Program-made: the position numbers and the translations under genes
Shown here: one piece after another, positions 1 to 12,656 of the stretch
Layout of the letters: every line of letters starts with the position of its first letter
Position numbering within the stretch: the first letter of the stretch is position 1
The notes under the pieces: model-generated
What the model saw: only the letters and a program-made list of their open reading frames with translations
The model's database searches: none
Told to the model about the DNA's origin: nothing
Source of the DNA: Odiellus spinosus
Lineage: Eukaryota; Arthropoda; Arachnida; Opiliones; Phalangiidae
NCBI GenBank assembly: GCA_963920705.1
Contig: OY987227.1
Coordinates: forward strand, 26,765,935-26,829,934
DNA: 64,000 bases
Reading direction: 5' to 3'

Positions 1-57
1 TCCCATGGAGTAATGTGTTGGAATTCTTTGTCTTCCTTAGACTATTAGCGTAAGAGG

Positions 58-203
58 ATGCCAGAGAGAAGAGAGGTGGGAATGGAATTCGAGTCCTCTT
101 TTACGGAAAAGCCGAGATTTTACAACACCCATTACGTCAAAACAATGCAAACTCGTGTTCAAGATCAAGATGAATTGGACAGATTACATTCTTTCATAAT
201 AGC
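58..203 (+). CDS. possible coding exon, unidentified protein (weak)
   Basis: An ATG at 58 opens a frame of about 49 codons with coding-like composition (many Glu, Asp, Lys, Arg; internal peptide RFYNTHYVKTMQTRVQ). A pyrimidine-rich tract ending in TTAG lies at about 30-40, just upstream, and would serve as an acceptor for a 5' exon. After about position 200 the frame runs into a repeat (family D) whose left end carries AAG|GTCACA, which could act as a donor but is a poor one. I do not recognise the protein. It may be a real exon whose downstream part was displaced by the repeat, or a chance open frame. Confidence 0.25.
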
Positions 204-415
204 TAAGGTCACACTAGCATTTCTTAATCGATTTGAAACGGTAAAATCAAATCGGTATTCAATCGCCAGGAATCGTTTTAAGCGCCACGTGTGATCAGCA
301 TCATCTTTATAAATCGATTTATTGTAGCTTCATCTATCGGTTGTTGAAACCGAATCGGTAGGAAACTGGTTCCCGAAGCAGTTTCAAGAAATCGGATCAA
401 ATCGATACACGACTC
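201..415 (+). mobile_element. MITE family D, truncated copy 1
   Basis: Starts with a terminus like the full copy at 3319-3600 (TCACACTAGCATTTC) and shares the interior containing CGATTTATTGTAGCTTCATC and CTGGTTCCCGAAGCAGTTTC. The right terminus (CTAGTATGAACGTGGCT in the full copy) is missing. Confidence 0.6.
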
Positions 416-990
416 AAATTAATTTCAAAAGTTTAGTAAAGTTTGAATAAAAGTTAATATAAATTTCTTTAGCATTTTGTATTAGAAGTTTAACCACAGT
501 TGTAAATTTTTTAATGTGGGTTTTAAATATGAAAAACAAAATAGATATTGTGACAGCGTCACTTTAAGAGGCTCTATAATATCCTTTTCATTTATCCCTT
601 TTAATCGCTCGCTAAACCTTGCTTGTCAAAATTGTACAACCATTTTTCCACTTGTCTATTATTACTAAACGCGATGGAATGAAAAATAAATACTAAATTC
701 AGTTCCAGAGGAGCTGGCAATGGGAATTAATCTGAGGCGGATTGATACACAATATTTAACTTAGTAGGGGAAAAGTAGTCATTATTAAATGCACTTGAAT
801 CTCTATATTATGGTATTATAGGGGATTTTTCGCTAACGTCTCACGTACCGGAACGAAGCGGTCTGCAGTCCCAACGAAACTTCATTTCCTAAATGGATAT
901 TCATTGGGAGAGCAATAATTTCTCAGAAATTGTTACAATTAGATTCGTACCTGTATATAGGTTACAATAAATAGTTTATAATTTTTTCTA
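416..990. other. AT-rich intergenic, no feature seen
   Basis: I see no open frame, RNA gene or repeat family in this stretch. Confidence 0.5.
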
Positions 991-1161
991 GAGGTCGGGG
1001 TTTGGATAAGATAATTTCTGTTTGTTTTATCTTTATTCATATTTTGAAATTATCCACGGGAAGTCTATGATAAATGTAATCGCGAATAATTAACCGATTA
1101 TTTTTTATGATTAACTGATTAACCAAATATTTGTGGATAATTTTGTTCAAACCCCGACCTC
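991..1161. mobile_element. MITE family C, copy 1
   Basis: Terminal inverted repeats GAGGTCGGGGTTTG and CAAACCCCGACCTC bound a palindromic AT-rich interior that includes GTGGATAATT. Related copies lie at 15549-15720 and 23101-23273. No coding capacity. Confidence 0.75.
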
Positions 1162-3318
1162 TTTTTTTCTAGCATACTGTATACTAGTCAAGCCGCGTTA
1201 ATACTACCCCTTGTTAGTGTGAACGGGAAATCATTTTTCTTTTGAATGGATTTCTCGAAACTGCTTCGGGAACCAATTTCAATCAACTTTAATAAGGTTT
1301 TATTTACGATTTTCAAAGAGAATCTTAAATTTAATTAATTTTGATATCCTCTCCTCTATCATTTGAAACTAGTTAATTTGGATTAAATTCAAGCTTCAAC
1401 TTGGCTTCGATGCGAAAGCTTGATTCGTGGACAAAAAATCTTAATTGAAAACGTGGCTTAGCAATGTGCAGTATCTAAAGACAACTTTCCCTTTTTCTAT
1501 CGGTGAAAAAGAACTATGTTGGAACCGAAGAATAACACGTCCCTCGTATATAATTCATTGGATTAATAACATCTTTTTCATTATCCAACGTACCGATCTC
1601 ATCTTAGATATAAGATAATAATTTATTTAAGCCTCATCGCGGGAGGGCGTTGCGCAAAGTGGGGCAATGGCCCCATCAATTGAGTAAACCAATTGAGAAA
1701 AAAGGAATAGACTTTCTCTCTCAGCAGGATCGACAAAAAACCCACAGTCCGTCGTTCCCAGACTTACGGTAATTATAACATATCGTGATGAATTTAAACT
1801 AAAATTTTAGATATAATTATTAGTCAACATTTTGTGATTATTTTGAACAATTATAAGATAATTTTAGGGATATGATAGTTTTTCGCTAATTGTAAGAAAA
1901 TTGTCCAATATTTGTCCTCCGAACCAGTTGACCCCTTGGTGTTTTAAACAATTTAAGTGGTCGGATTAGTAGCCCCCTTAACATACATGTAATTCTAAAG
2001 TATTATAATTTATAAACTAATCCCTGGTCCATGCAATTAATTAACTGGTTTTTGACTTGTCTTATTTCTAAGCTTGGTTTTAAATTCACGCTCTATAATA
2101 GAAGACAATGAAACGCGCAAAAACTGCTCTGTTTGCGCCCAGCTTACGTTTTATAATATAACCAATGTTTGTCGCTAGACGATCATGCTTATGAAGAACA
2201 GTTTTTCTTGATTCTCGGTCCCCTTTGAGATTAAACCTATCTACACCGTAAAATGTACATCATATAAAAACGGATTATCTAGTAAACAAAAACATTTTAA
2301 TATCAGAAACTCTAAAGAAGCCGTAAAAAGTTTTTTAAATCTAAATTTATATAAATAGATGACCCAAAAAAAATGGACGAAAGAGAAAAGGAGTGAAAAC
2401 GAGGTCGTTGGTTTGGGTCACACCGGGGGGGGGGGGAAGCTGGGCTTTATCCTCACCGCGGGAAATCTCTCAGGCTCTTACGCTTAGTGGCCTTCCCGTC
2501 GACTCGAATTAAGGTTGGATAACATTCTTTACCAGCCTATTTTATTTCTATATAGCATGGAACAAACTTGAATACCACCTAAATTTTCGTAGAAAAAGTG
2601 TTTTTCATTTGTAAATTCGGGTTGATTTCAAGATTGTTATCGAGTATACAACATAGGCCTAGAAAGCTTGTTTTTTTTCCCTTAGAACTCCACCAATTTT
2701 ATATTTTATCAGAGTGTCTCCAGCGTATCAGGAAGCTTTCCCGTGTTTGCTTCGTTGAATTAAGCTTCACGGGGTCAGAATGAAAATAACATTGAGAGAC
2801 ATTTAAAGGAGAAGTCTCATTTAATTTGACGTTTTTGATTACCATGATAATGAAATTGAAATTACTGAGAGCGACGAAATGCGATCATGAACTCGATAAT
2901 TTAGCTAGAAATAGAATTAAAGTTGACCTCATGTTAAAAATACCGTATACATTATCAGAAGTATGAAACCGTGACGTCAAAAGCGAGTTAGAGAGAGCAC
3001 ACGTTATGTTTATAACCAGATTTTTAATCATTTCGTTAAAAACGAGGTAGAAGTGGACGGTTTAATGAACTTTGGAACTTAATATCTAATTTTCAAGTAA
3101 TCAAAAATGAAATTTTAAATGAGACCTGTTCTTTAAAAAACCAAAGATATCAACAACTAACAGGTTTAATACTGTGTTGCTTTCTTAAAATAGAACTCAT
3201 AAAATTTTAAAACGAGACTAATTTTTAAAGATGATAAACACAGACAAAATTTTTGGAATTTCTATTCTTCGAAAAGTTCCGTAAACAGAAATAGAGAATT
3301 GTCTATACACTTCTCAAA
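1162..3318. other. non-coding stretch
   Basis: Holds a small fragment of family D near 1250-1290 (CGAAACTGCTTCGGGAACCA) and a 10-base G run near 2427. The only longer open frame (2598-2783) has no coding-like composition. I see no gene. Confidence 0.5.
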
Positions 3319-3600
3319 AGCTACGATCACACTAGCATTTCTTAATCGATTTGAAAAGGTAAAATCAAATCGATATTCAAATCGTTTTAAGCGTCACGTG
3401 TTCACGCTTTCATAAATCGATTTATTGTAACTTTATCTATCGGTTATTGAAATCGAATCGTTATGAAACTGGTTCCCGAAGCAGTTTCGACAAATCGAAT
3501 CAAATCGATTCGAGAAAAGACGGTTTCACGTTCACAGGACTTCAGCGAAACATTTTGAAACGGTTTAAATCGATTCTGAGGCCTAGTATGAACGTGGCTA
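3319..3600 (+). mobile_element. MITE family D, full-length copy 2
   Basis: Imperfect terminal inverted repeats AGCTACGATCACACTAG and CTAGTATGAACGTGGCT bound a 282-bp non-coding element. The interior is rich in AATCGATTT-type motifs that fold back on each other. Fragments of the same family are at 201, 14396, 19139, 28461 and 54391. The TIR looks like those of short cut-and-paste elements, but no target duplication is clear. Confidence 0.7.
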
Positions 3601-4413
3601 AAGTGTGTGACTAGAGAAGTGTCATAGACTGAAGAGTTTGATATGTTTTCGTATCAAGGGCGTATATGGCACCGATCCGAATTGGAGGTAATGGATATGT
3701 TTTTCGGACACTAATTGGAAATAAAATATCGTTCCCAAAATAATCCAGACAGTCTGAAATCGTAGCGCGAGAGTAGTATTTTCTTTTGAAACATTGCGTG
3801 GGTTGACATAGATGTACTTTTTCTCAATCGTTCTTTAAAGCTTATTTATCAAATAAAGATAAGGGAGTGACGTTTTCTTAAATGGGCATTAAATTAATTA
3901 ATAATCATAGATATAAAGGAGTGCTTTCTCAGACTGCACAATGACGACTAGAAGGTGGAGAGATTCGTGCTCTTTCCAGCCAGATATGAACGCCTTTGAT
4001 TAGTACTAAAATCATTTAATCCATTTTGAAAAGGATTGAAAAGGGACTATATCCTAAATCTATCCTAAAACATTTATTTAATATAAGTCCCATGATAATA
4101 CTATCAGTTTTTCTTCGACAGAATTATCTATTCCCTATATATTTTCAACTAATTACCGATTTGTTTATTATTTTTAATCAACTTAAATATAAATATTATT
4201 ATTTTTATACTCCCCATTTAAGTTTTCAGAATTTATTCATAAGAGTGATTTCAAGATAAAGTTGTTTGAAAAGGAGACTGTTCCTTCGAAAATAGGCCAT
4301 GCCTCTATAGCTAATCATTGTTTTGATGGGTTTGAACAACTAAAATGATTGATATAGATCAAAAGCTTTCCCATTCACTTCGTTAGCTCCAAAACCACGT
4401 TTCCCTCGGCGTC
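3601..4413. other. non-coding stretch
   Basis: AT-rich sequence. The open frame at 4026-4259 is dominated by Phe, Ile, Tyr and Leu codons expected from AT-rich DNA. No feature is supported. Confidence 0.45.
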
Positions 4414-6059
4414 TTAAGACCAATATTTCGAACAACCGGCTTCTATTCGGTCCACTTTCCCAACCCATAACTCTTTCACTTCGTCCAATAGCCGCGCTCT
4501 AAATGAAATATACGAAATTTTGGAGTAGAGTCTGAGGAAGAAAAATCAGCCTTCTTTCCTCTCTTTTCTCCTGTTTAGTTAACGACATATATCGCGCAAC
4601 TGAAGTATTTTTAGTATAACGTATTGTTGTCACAGCTTAGTCGGAATAGGTCGTTTAGCGTTGACCCTCAAAGAGATACTACCACCCCAATCTGGTCAAA
4701 TTTCACGGTTCAGGAAGAAGAAAATATATTCTAGCCCTCTTCCCCCCTCGTTACTTTCCCTACAAATCAACCGATGACTTTTACGACAACGCTACATGAC
4801 GTCACGATCATATCAGTCATAACTGAGCTTGGTGCTTGAAAAACAAGCGCTGGATAAGGAATACAGCATTTTTAGTAATCAGCGTATAATTTAATATAAG
4901 AAAATATAACGAAAATCTTCTAGTGACAATGCTATGACGTTATTAAATAGATAAAATTTAATAAAATCCTAATACTCGAAGTATACCGTACCAAATCACA
5001 TAAACCTCCCCTTTACATCAAGCAAAGAGATCTCCCAGTGGCTTAAAAGAAAAGGTAAACTGGAATTCAGAATCTATATAGATTTTATTACAGTGGAACC
5101 TCGTATAGTGGATTTTCGAGACTTCCTAATTAAAAACATTATGAATTATAAATTATATTTAGAAAGGTTCAAAGCTATTTATGCTCGAAGGAAAGCCACC
5201 ATGTAGGAGTAAAGCAGTAATGTATTTTCTATAAGCCCCTGTAGAAATGTTCTAACCGTCGCGCTTTGGTGCTCAGAGAAAAGTTCTCATTTAGGGTTAA
5301 AACGTCTTTTGTTAGACTGACTATGAGAAAGTATAAATGAATCAAATGAGCCTTTATCAATATGGGCCACTATGAATTTAGATATTAATGGCTTGCCTAT
5401 CGGGAAATTAAGGATATTTTTTTAAGATTTGAAGCGAATGCATCCAAATGAATTTAAATTGTGTAAATCGCGAATCTTTACAATTAAATTATTTTTTAAA
5501 TATTTTTTTCAAATCGCGATTCCTTACAATTAGTTTATCATCCCACTCCCAAATCCTTATGATACAATAATAACTTTTAATCGCGTTTGCAAACTTCAAT
5601 TAGAAAGTCACGAAGTATAAGACAACAAAGCAAAATAAAAAAAAATAAAAAAAATCTGCAATTTCAAAAGTAAATTCTCCTTTCCAGGATCCTTTGGATC
5701 TTCCAAGTAGCTGAAAATCACAAAAATCGCAACGCGAAGTACAGCTAGGGTTCTTAACCTAAAATCCAAATCCCACAGGTCCTAACAATTCCTAAGTGAC
5801 TCTTCGCGAGCTCCAACCCAGAAAGGGACGCGCCAGCAGATCGCAAAACTTACGAGGTCCTTGATGACCCGGCGGAGTTAATGGTCAACGTTTCTCTAAG
5901 GGTCAAAAGGTCCCGCGACCAGGAGAAGATACGATCGAGTCGGTCACAAGTGCCTAACTTTCCGAATGACCTACGTTCTCTCCCAAACGTGGCTAATAAC
6001 TCCGCGCTCGTAATGTAGGCGTTAATAAGATTAAAATATATTAATACCGCTGAAAACAA
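4414..6059 (-). CDS. possible 3' end of an unidentified minus-strand gene (two exons)
   Basis: Exon 1 lies at roughly 6059 (or an acceptor between 6020 and 6050) down to 5854 and ends AGGACCTC|GTAAGT, a consensus donor. Exon 2 at 4498-4414 follows an acceptor ending TTTCATTTAG and starts with one base that completes the split codon. It then reads 27 codons to TAA. Joined, the peptide continues from LRETLTINSAGSSRTS into ARLLDEVKELWVGKVDRI. Both pieces are GC-richer than their surroundings and rich in charged residues. The phase match and strong donor are the evidence. I recognise no domain, see no start codon, and upstream exons would have to lie beyond the satellite at 6.24 kb. It could be a pseudogene fragment or chance. 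Confidence 0.35.
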
Positions 6060-6089
6060 TGAAGGGTTGTAGGCAAAATAAAATAATCG

Positions 6090-6172
6090 GGGTCAAATTA
6101 GCGAAAATGAGTAAAATGGTCATGACTTTCAGCCCCGTATCGATTCGTAGCGCTCGTTTGACCCCGATTAAT
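6090..6172. repeat. small inverted repeat
   Basis: TAATCGGGGTCAAATTAGCG and the near-complement CGCTCGTTTGACCCCGATTA face each other across about 40 bases, just beside the 41-bp satellite. Probably a short MITE or hairpin. Confidence 0.5.
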
Positions 6173-6239
6173 TGGGTTTGGTAATTAAGAGAGTGTTGGC
6201 ATAAGGCCATTAGCTAAGTGTAAAATATGAGTAGGAAAG

Positions 6240-7165
6240 TGTAGGTTATGATTAGACACGGTTATGAAAAGTTATTTTGAGGTTACGCGCTCGACGTAAT
6301 GGTTATGGAAAGTTCTTTCGAGGTTACGCGCTTGACGAAATAGTTATGAAAAGTTCTTTCGAGGTTACGCGTTCGACGGAATGGTTATGAAAAGTTCTTT
6401 CGAGGTTACGCGCTTGACGAAATGGTTATGAAAAGTTCTTTAGAGGTTACGCGTTCGACGGAATGGTTATGGAAAGTTTTTGCCAGGTTACGCGTTCGAC
6501 GGAATGGTTATGAAAAGTTCTTTCGAGGTTACGCGCTCGACGAAATAGTTATGAAAAGTTCTTTCGAGGTTACGCGTTCGACGGAATGGTTATGAAAAGT
6601 TCTTTCGAGGTTACGCGCTCGACGAAATAGTTATGAAAAGTTCTTTCGAGGTTACGCGCTCGACGAAATGGTTATGAAAAGTTCTTTAGAGGTTACGCGT
6701 TCGACGGAATGGTTATGGAAAGTTTTTGCCAGGTTACGCGTTCGACGGAATGGTTATGAAAAGTTCTTTCGAGGTTACGCGCTCGACGAAATAGTTATGA
6801 AAAGTTCTTTCGAGGTTACGCGTTCGACGGAATGGTTATGAAAAGTTCTTTCGAGGTTACGCGCTCGACGAAATAGTTTTTAAATATTTTTTGAGGCTAC
6901 GCGCTCGACGAAATGGTTATGAAAATTTCTTTCGAGGTTACGCGTTCGGCGGAATGGTTATGAAAAGTTCTTTCGAGGTTACGCGCTCGACGAAATAGTT
7001 TTTAAATATTTTTTGAGGCTACGCGCTCGACGAAATGGTTATGAAAATTTCTTTCGAGGTTACGCGTTCGGCGGAATGGTTATAAAACGTTACTGCCAGG
7101 TTACGCGCTCGACGAAATGCTTATGAAAGATTTCAGTCAGGTGACGCGTTTGACGGAATGGTTCT
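6240..7165. repeat. 41-bp tandem satellite, about 22 copies
   Basis: The consensus unit contains GAGGTTACGCGCTCGACGAA followed by ATGGTTATGAAAAGTTCTTTC. Units differ by sporadic variants (CTCGACGAAATAG, TTCGACGGAATGG, TTTTTGCCAG, TTTTTAAATATTTTTTGAGG). The variants recur at multiples of the unit; TTTTTGCCAG occurs about 246 bp apart (six units). That implies a higher-order repeat. Every unit keeps an ACGCG(C/T)TCGACG core with several CpGs. Confidence 0.9.
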
Positions 7166-8958
7166 TGATTGTATGTACGGAATCCGTTTTCAATTTTCCA
7201 ATTAAAATTAATTTAATTGGTCATATAAATATTATAGCCATCGCGTTACTTCGCGTAAAATATTTTTGGCGACGCGAACATACAATAATAATAATGATAC
7301 ACCAAACACAAAAATAGAAAAGAAAATAGCCATGCTAAAATGGCAAGAAAATTGTCGTGGTACTTGCATGTTTATTACGAATAATATAATCCGAGATATC
7401 CGATTAAATTCGATAATTCCAATATCCTATTAAATAAATTAAAAAAAAAACATTAAGATTAGTCTAGTTTATGGTTAAATACTTTTCATTTTCACTTTAA
7501 AAATAAGATTTTTCTTTAAAGGGAGAATGAAAATACGGATAATTCACTGGGATTTTTAAGGTTTAGGTTTTGATTTTTTTTTAATCGAACTTTGACTTAT
7601 AAGTGTCCGAGTAAAATCATTGATAAATATGAAAAGTGAGTTAAACGACGAACTACACAGCAACCAATTTATCTGGCAGCAATATTTAGAAGCGTTTATA
7701 GCGAAAACAAATCCTATTCTCGCTACCGAAAGAGTAAAAATAGGAAAAACACTGTGTTTTTTGCGAATAAAAACAATGTATCAAAACCTACTCGAGCCAT
7801 CCCTGTAAAAATTGATTTGGCGCCAAAAATCTATTTATAAAAACATTTCAATCTGACCTATTTTAAATTCACAAAATTCGTAAGCTAGGGTTACGCTATG
7901 TCTCGAAAGAATCCATAAATATATAATATTATTTGTCAAAAAAGAGAGATCGTTCGAATCTCAATTTTTTTCTCAATTTTCTCAATTTTTTTTAATTTTG
8001 AGCCGCTTTCAAAAAACCAAATCTCATAGAATAACATTACGAATTTGGCCACGAGCGAAACTAGCTAAGTACCAAACTAAGGGTCAACTTCAAACTTAAT
8101 TTTAAAATACTTAGACTTAATATTTTGTAATGAAACCTGGAAAAGGCACACGTTTGAACTTTGATCTTTAATTTAAAATTGTTCGCAACAATAACAAATG
8201 ATTATTTCGATAAGTTGTGTCCCGGAATAGACATGTCCTCGAAAAAGTCGATTATAATGTTATTTCTATTAGAAAATAGAGCGTTTTGATTGGATAATGA
8301 CTGAATTTTTTAAGAAAATTGAAATTGCATTATGGAGGATGATGGGCCCATAACATTGAACGCTATAACGTTCACTGAATTTAAAAATTTCTACCAAAAA
8401 AAAAGAACTCGAATTTCTCAGTTTGAATTAATACAGTCATTGGTTTCTGCCGCGGGAACATCTTGGAGTACTCAGCCGTAAAGAATTTCCATTCCCTTTG
8501 CCATTTATTCATTTTGATATCCAACGAATAAAATGCTCCAAAAAAAAGTATACTCTAGAGTCGTTATCTAAAAAGCGTATTTGAGTGGAACGAAAAACGC
8601 GCAAAATTTTAAAACGAAGGATTCGCGGGTATAGAGTTTTCTACTACTTTTTTATCTATGAGGTTTAACATGGCGTATAAATCCGCCTCAGCTTTACACA
8701 GTTTGCTAAGTCATCCGGCTTTCTTTGGCTCGGACAAATATTTCTAAATATAGGCGAACGCTTTCTTTCAAGAGCTCGATCAATTTTCGTTGTTGGAATT
8801 TTAAGTAGTTTCCAAATAAAGAAGATAAAGGCCTTTTATATAAAACTACACTTCGGGTTCGTCTTCTTATCAAACTGAACTAATAAAGTGGAAGGCCGGA
8901 TTAAACCGAATGCGGAAAAATTTGAATTTGTATATTTTTATCCCAAAGATATAACATT
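7166..8958. other. non-coding stretch, one weak open frame
   Basis: An open frame from an ATG at 7629 to 7808 (peptide NDELHSNQFIWQQYLEAF) has some coding-like composition, but no splice context or homology that I can name. A TTTAAAGGGAGAATG terminus near 7517 resembles one end of MITE family B without its partner. Nothing else is supported. Confidence 0.35.
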
Positions 8959-8991
8959 TTCAATATATATATATATATATATATATATATT
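8959..8991. repeat. (AT)n microsatellite
   Basis: Uninterrupted alternating A and T of about 32 bases. Confidence 0.9.
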
Positions 8992-9129
8992 TCTAATAAA
9001 ATAAAAAAACCTTTAAAAATTATCCATAGGTCTTGAAGCATTAATGGAAGTACGATAAAATGCCATGGAACCTTTTCAACTCAAAATGACCCAGAGAATG
9101 CGCTAAATTTCAGTTCTTGTCGCTTCTAA

Positions 9130-12100
9130 ATCTCAAACCTCGCGACAAAATTCATTATCGGATTGGTCTCAACTCGCCTTAATGGAAATAGGACCCCAAA
9201 AGTAACCGAAATCCACCAAAAAAAGTTTCAGATTTGAAACTCCGCGAAAACTTCAAATTTCATTTTTTTTTTTTTTTTTTTTTTTTTCGTTTTTTTCAAA
9301 AATACACAAAAATTAAGTTTCTACTCTGGAACTTTTTTGGTGGATATCGGTTCATTTCCCTTTAAAGCGAGTTGAGTCTAATCCGTTAATCAGTTTTGTC
9401 AAAAAAAAAAAAAAAAAAATCTCCATAGGGCTTCATTAACGTATTATTTGGAGTATTTAGTTTTTTTCTCGTCGAAAGACATTCAAACGATATAATTATA
9501 ATTTACGTAACTAATTACGGTGAAAAAACAAGGTTAAAATCAACCAAATACTCCAAATAATACCTTATTGGCACCTTATGGAGATTAACATGGCGAAATC
9601 TGAATTTCAAATATTTTATTTTGACAAAACTGATTAACGGATTGGTCTCAACTCGCTTTAATGGAAATAGGACCCCGAAATGAACCGAAATCCATCAAAA
9701 AAAGTTCCAGATTCGAAACTTTATTTTTGACATTTTGGAAATCCGCGAAAAACTCAAAATTTCATTTTCCCTTTTTTGGTTTTTTCGAAAATGAGCAAAA
9801 ATAAAGTTTCGAATCTGGAACTTTTTTTGGTGGATTTCGGTTGCTTTTGGGGTCCTATTCCCATTAAAGCGAGTTGAAAGCAATCCGTTAGTTAGTTTTG
9901 CCAAAATAAAATATTTAAAATCCAGATTTTGTCATGTTAATCTCCATAGGGCGCCAATAAGGTATTATTTGGTTGATTTTAACCGGGTTTTTTTCTCCTT
10001 AAAAGACATTTACACGATATAATTATAATTTACGTAACTAATTACGATGAAAAAACCCGGTTAAAATCCACCAAATACTACAAATAATACCTTATTGGCA
10101 CCTTATGGAGATTAACATGACAAAATCTGGATTTTAAATATTTTATTTTGACAAAACTGATTAACGGATTGGTCTCAACTCGCTTTAATGGAAATAGGAC
10201 CCCAAAAGGAACCGAAATCAACCAAAAAAAGTTCCAGATTCGAAACTTTATTTTTGCTCATTTTCGAAAAAACCAAAAAAGTGAAAATGAAGTTTTGAAA
10301 TTTTCGCGGATTTCCAAAATGTCAAAAATAAAGTTTCGAATCTGGAACTTTTTTCGGTGGCTTTCGATTGGCTTTGGGGTCCTATTTCCATTAAAGCGAG
10401 TTGAGTCCGATAGGTTAATTAGTTTTCTCCAAATTAAATATTTAAATCATGATTTTTCCCATATTAAATTCTCATAGGGCGCCAATTATAAAATATTTTG
10501 AGCAATTGGTTGATTCTAACCGGGTTTGCTTCTCGTAATTAGTTACGTAAATTATAATTATACATTTTAAAGGTCTTTTAACTAGGAAAAAACCGGTTAC
10601 AATCAATTAATTAATTTAAATAATACATTATTTTAACTCTATGGAGATTAACATGGAAAAATCGGATTTTAAATATTTTATTTAGACAAAACTAATGAAC
10701 TGATCGGACTCAACTCGCTTTAATGGAAATAGGACCCCGAAAGGAACCAAAATCCACCAAAAAAAGTTCCAGATTCGAAACTTTTTTTTTGCTCATTTTC
10801 GAAAAAACCAAAAAAGTGAAAATGAAGTTTTGAAGTTTTCGCGGATTTCCAAAATGTCAAAAATAAAATTTCGAATCTGGAACTTTTTTCGGTGGCTTTC
10901 GATTGGCTTTGGGGTCCTATTTCCATTAAAGCGAGTTCAGAGCAATCCGTTGATAAGTTTCTTCAAAATAAAATATTTAAAGTCCAGATTTGCCATGTAA
11001 AAGCCCCATAGAGCGCGGATAATGAATTATTTTTAGAATTTAATTAATTATGACCTGGCTTTTGCTTCGTAATTAGTTACGTAAATTATAATTACATCAT
11101 TTAAATGTCCTTTAACGAGAAAAAAACCCGGTTAAAATCCACCAAATACTCCAAATAATACCTTATTGGCGCCCTATGGAGATTAAGCGTGGCTAATCTG
11201 GATTTTAAATATTTAATTTTGACAAAACTGATTAACGCATTGGTCTCAACTCGCTTTAATGGAAATAGGACCCCGAAATGAACCGAAATCCACCAAAAGA
11301 AGTTCCAGATTCGAAACTTTATTTTTGCTCATTTTCGAAAAAGCGAAAAAGGGAAAATGAAATTTTGAATTTTTGGAGGATTTCCAAAACGTCAAAAATA
11401 AAGTTTCGAATCTGGAACTTTTTTCGGTGGTTTTCGGTTGCTTTTGGGGTCCTATTTCCATTAAAGCGAGTTGAAAGCAATCCGTTAGTTAGTTTTGCCA
11501 AAATAAAATATTTAAAATCCAGATTTTGTCATGTTAATCTCCATAGGGCGCCAATAAGGTATTATTTGGAGTATTTGGTTGATTTTAACCGGGTTTTTTT
11601 CTCATTAAAAGACATTTACACGATATAATTATAATTTACGTAACTAATTACGATGAAAAAACCAGGTTAAAATCAACCAAATACTCCAAATAATACCTTA
11701 TTGGCACCTTATGGAGATTAACATGACAAAATCTGGATTTTAAATATTTTATTTTGACAAAACTGATTAACGGATCGGTCTCAACTCGCTTTAATGGAAA
11801 TAGGACCCCGAAATGAACCGAAATCTACCAAAAAAAGTTCTAGATTCGAAACTTTATTTTTGCTCATTTTCGAAAAAACCAAAAAAGGAAAAATGAAATT
11901 TTGAGTTTTTCGCGGATTTCCAAAATGTCAAAAATAAAGTTTCGAATCTGGAACTTTTTTTGGTGGATTTCGGTTGCTTTTGGGGTCCTAATTCCATTAA
12001 AGCGAGTTGAGAGCAATCCGTTAGTTAGTTTTGCCAAAATAAAATATTTAAAAATCCAGATTTTGTCATGTTAATCTCCATAGGGCGCCAATAAGGTATT

Positions 12101-12656
12101 ATTTGGAGTATTTGGTTGATTTTAACCGGGTTTTTTCTCCTTAAAAGACATTTAAACGATATAATTATAATTTACGTAACTAATTACGATGAAAAAACCA
12201 GGTTAAAATCAACCAAATACTCCAAATAATTCCTTATTGGCACCTTATGGAGATTAACATGACAAAATCTGGATTTTAAATATTTTATTTTGACAAAACT
12301 GATTAACGGATTGGTCTCAACTCGCTTTAATGGAAATAGGACCCCGAAATGAACCGAAATCCATCAAAAAAAGTTCCAGATTCGAAACTTTATTTTTGAC
12401 ATTTTGGAAATCCGCGAAAAACTCAAAATTTCATTTTCCCTTTTTTGGTTTTTTCGAAAATGAGCAAAAATAAAGTTTCGAATCTGGAACTTTTTTTGGT
12501 GGATTTCGGTTGCTTTTGGGGTCCTAATTCCATTAAAGCGAGTTGAGAGAAATCCGTTAGTTAGTTTTGCCAAAATAAAATATTTAAAAATCCAGATTTT
12601 GTCATGTTAATCTCCGTAGGGCGTCAATAAGGTATTATTTGGAGTATTTGATTCGA
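9130..12656. repeat. 537-bp palindromic satellite array
   Basis: The landmark GTCTCAACTCGCTTTAATGG recurs near 9643, 10180, 10705 (variant), 11242, 11778 and 12315, giving a period of about 537 bp. A diverged first unit starts near 9160. Each period consists of two palindromes: one centred in the arm pair around AAAGTTCCAGATTCGAAAC, the other around CCAATAAGGTATTATTTGG and its complement. The array is therefore a chain of half-units in alternating orientation. Poly-T and poly-A runs (9263, 9402) interrupt the first unit. The open frames inside (for example 10148-10477, 11278-11628) repeat in both orientations and are not genes. Confidence 0.85.

Noticed and set aside
6240-7165. CRISPR-like repeat array
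   Set aside because: The 41-bp units abut with no unique spacers, and the genome is eukaryotic.
9695-12573. Repeated frames such as MAKLTNGLLSTRFNGNRTPK
   Set aside because: They recur on both strands in every satellite unit and are broken differently in each. They are not protein genes.
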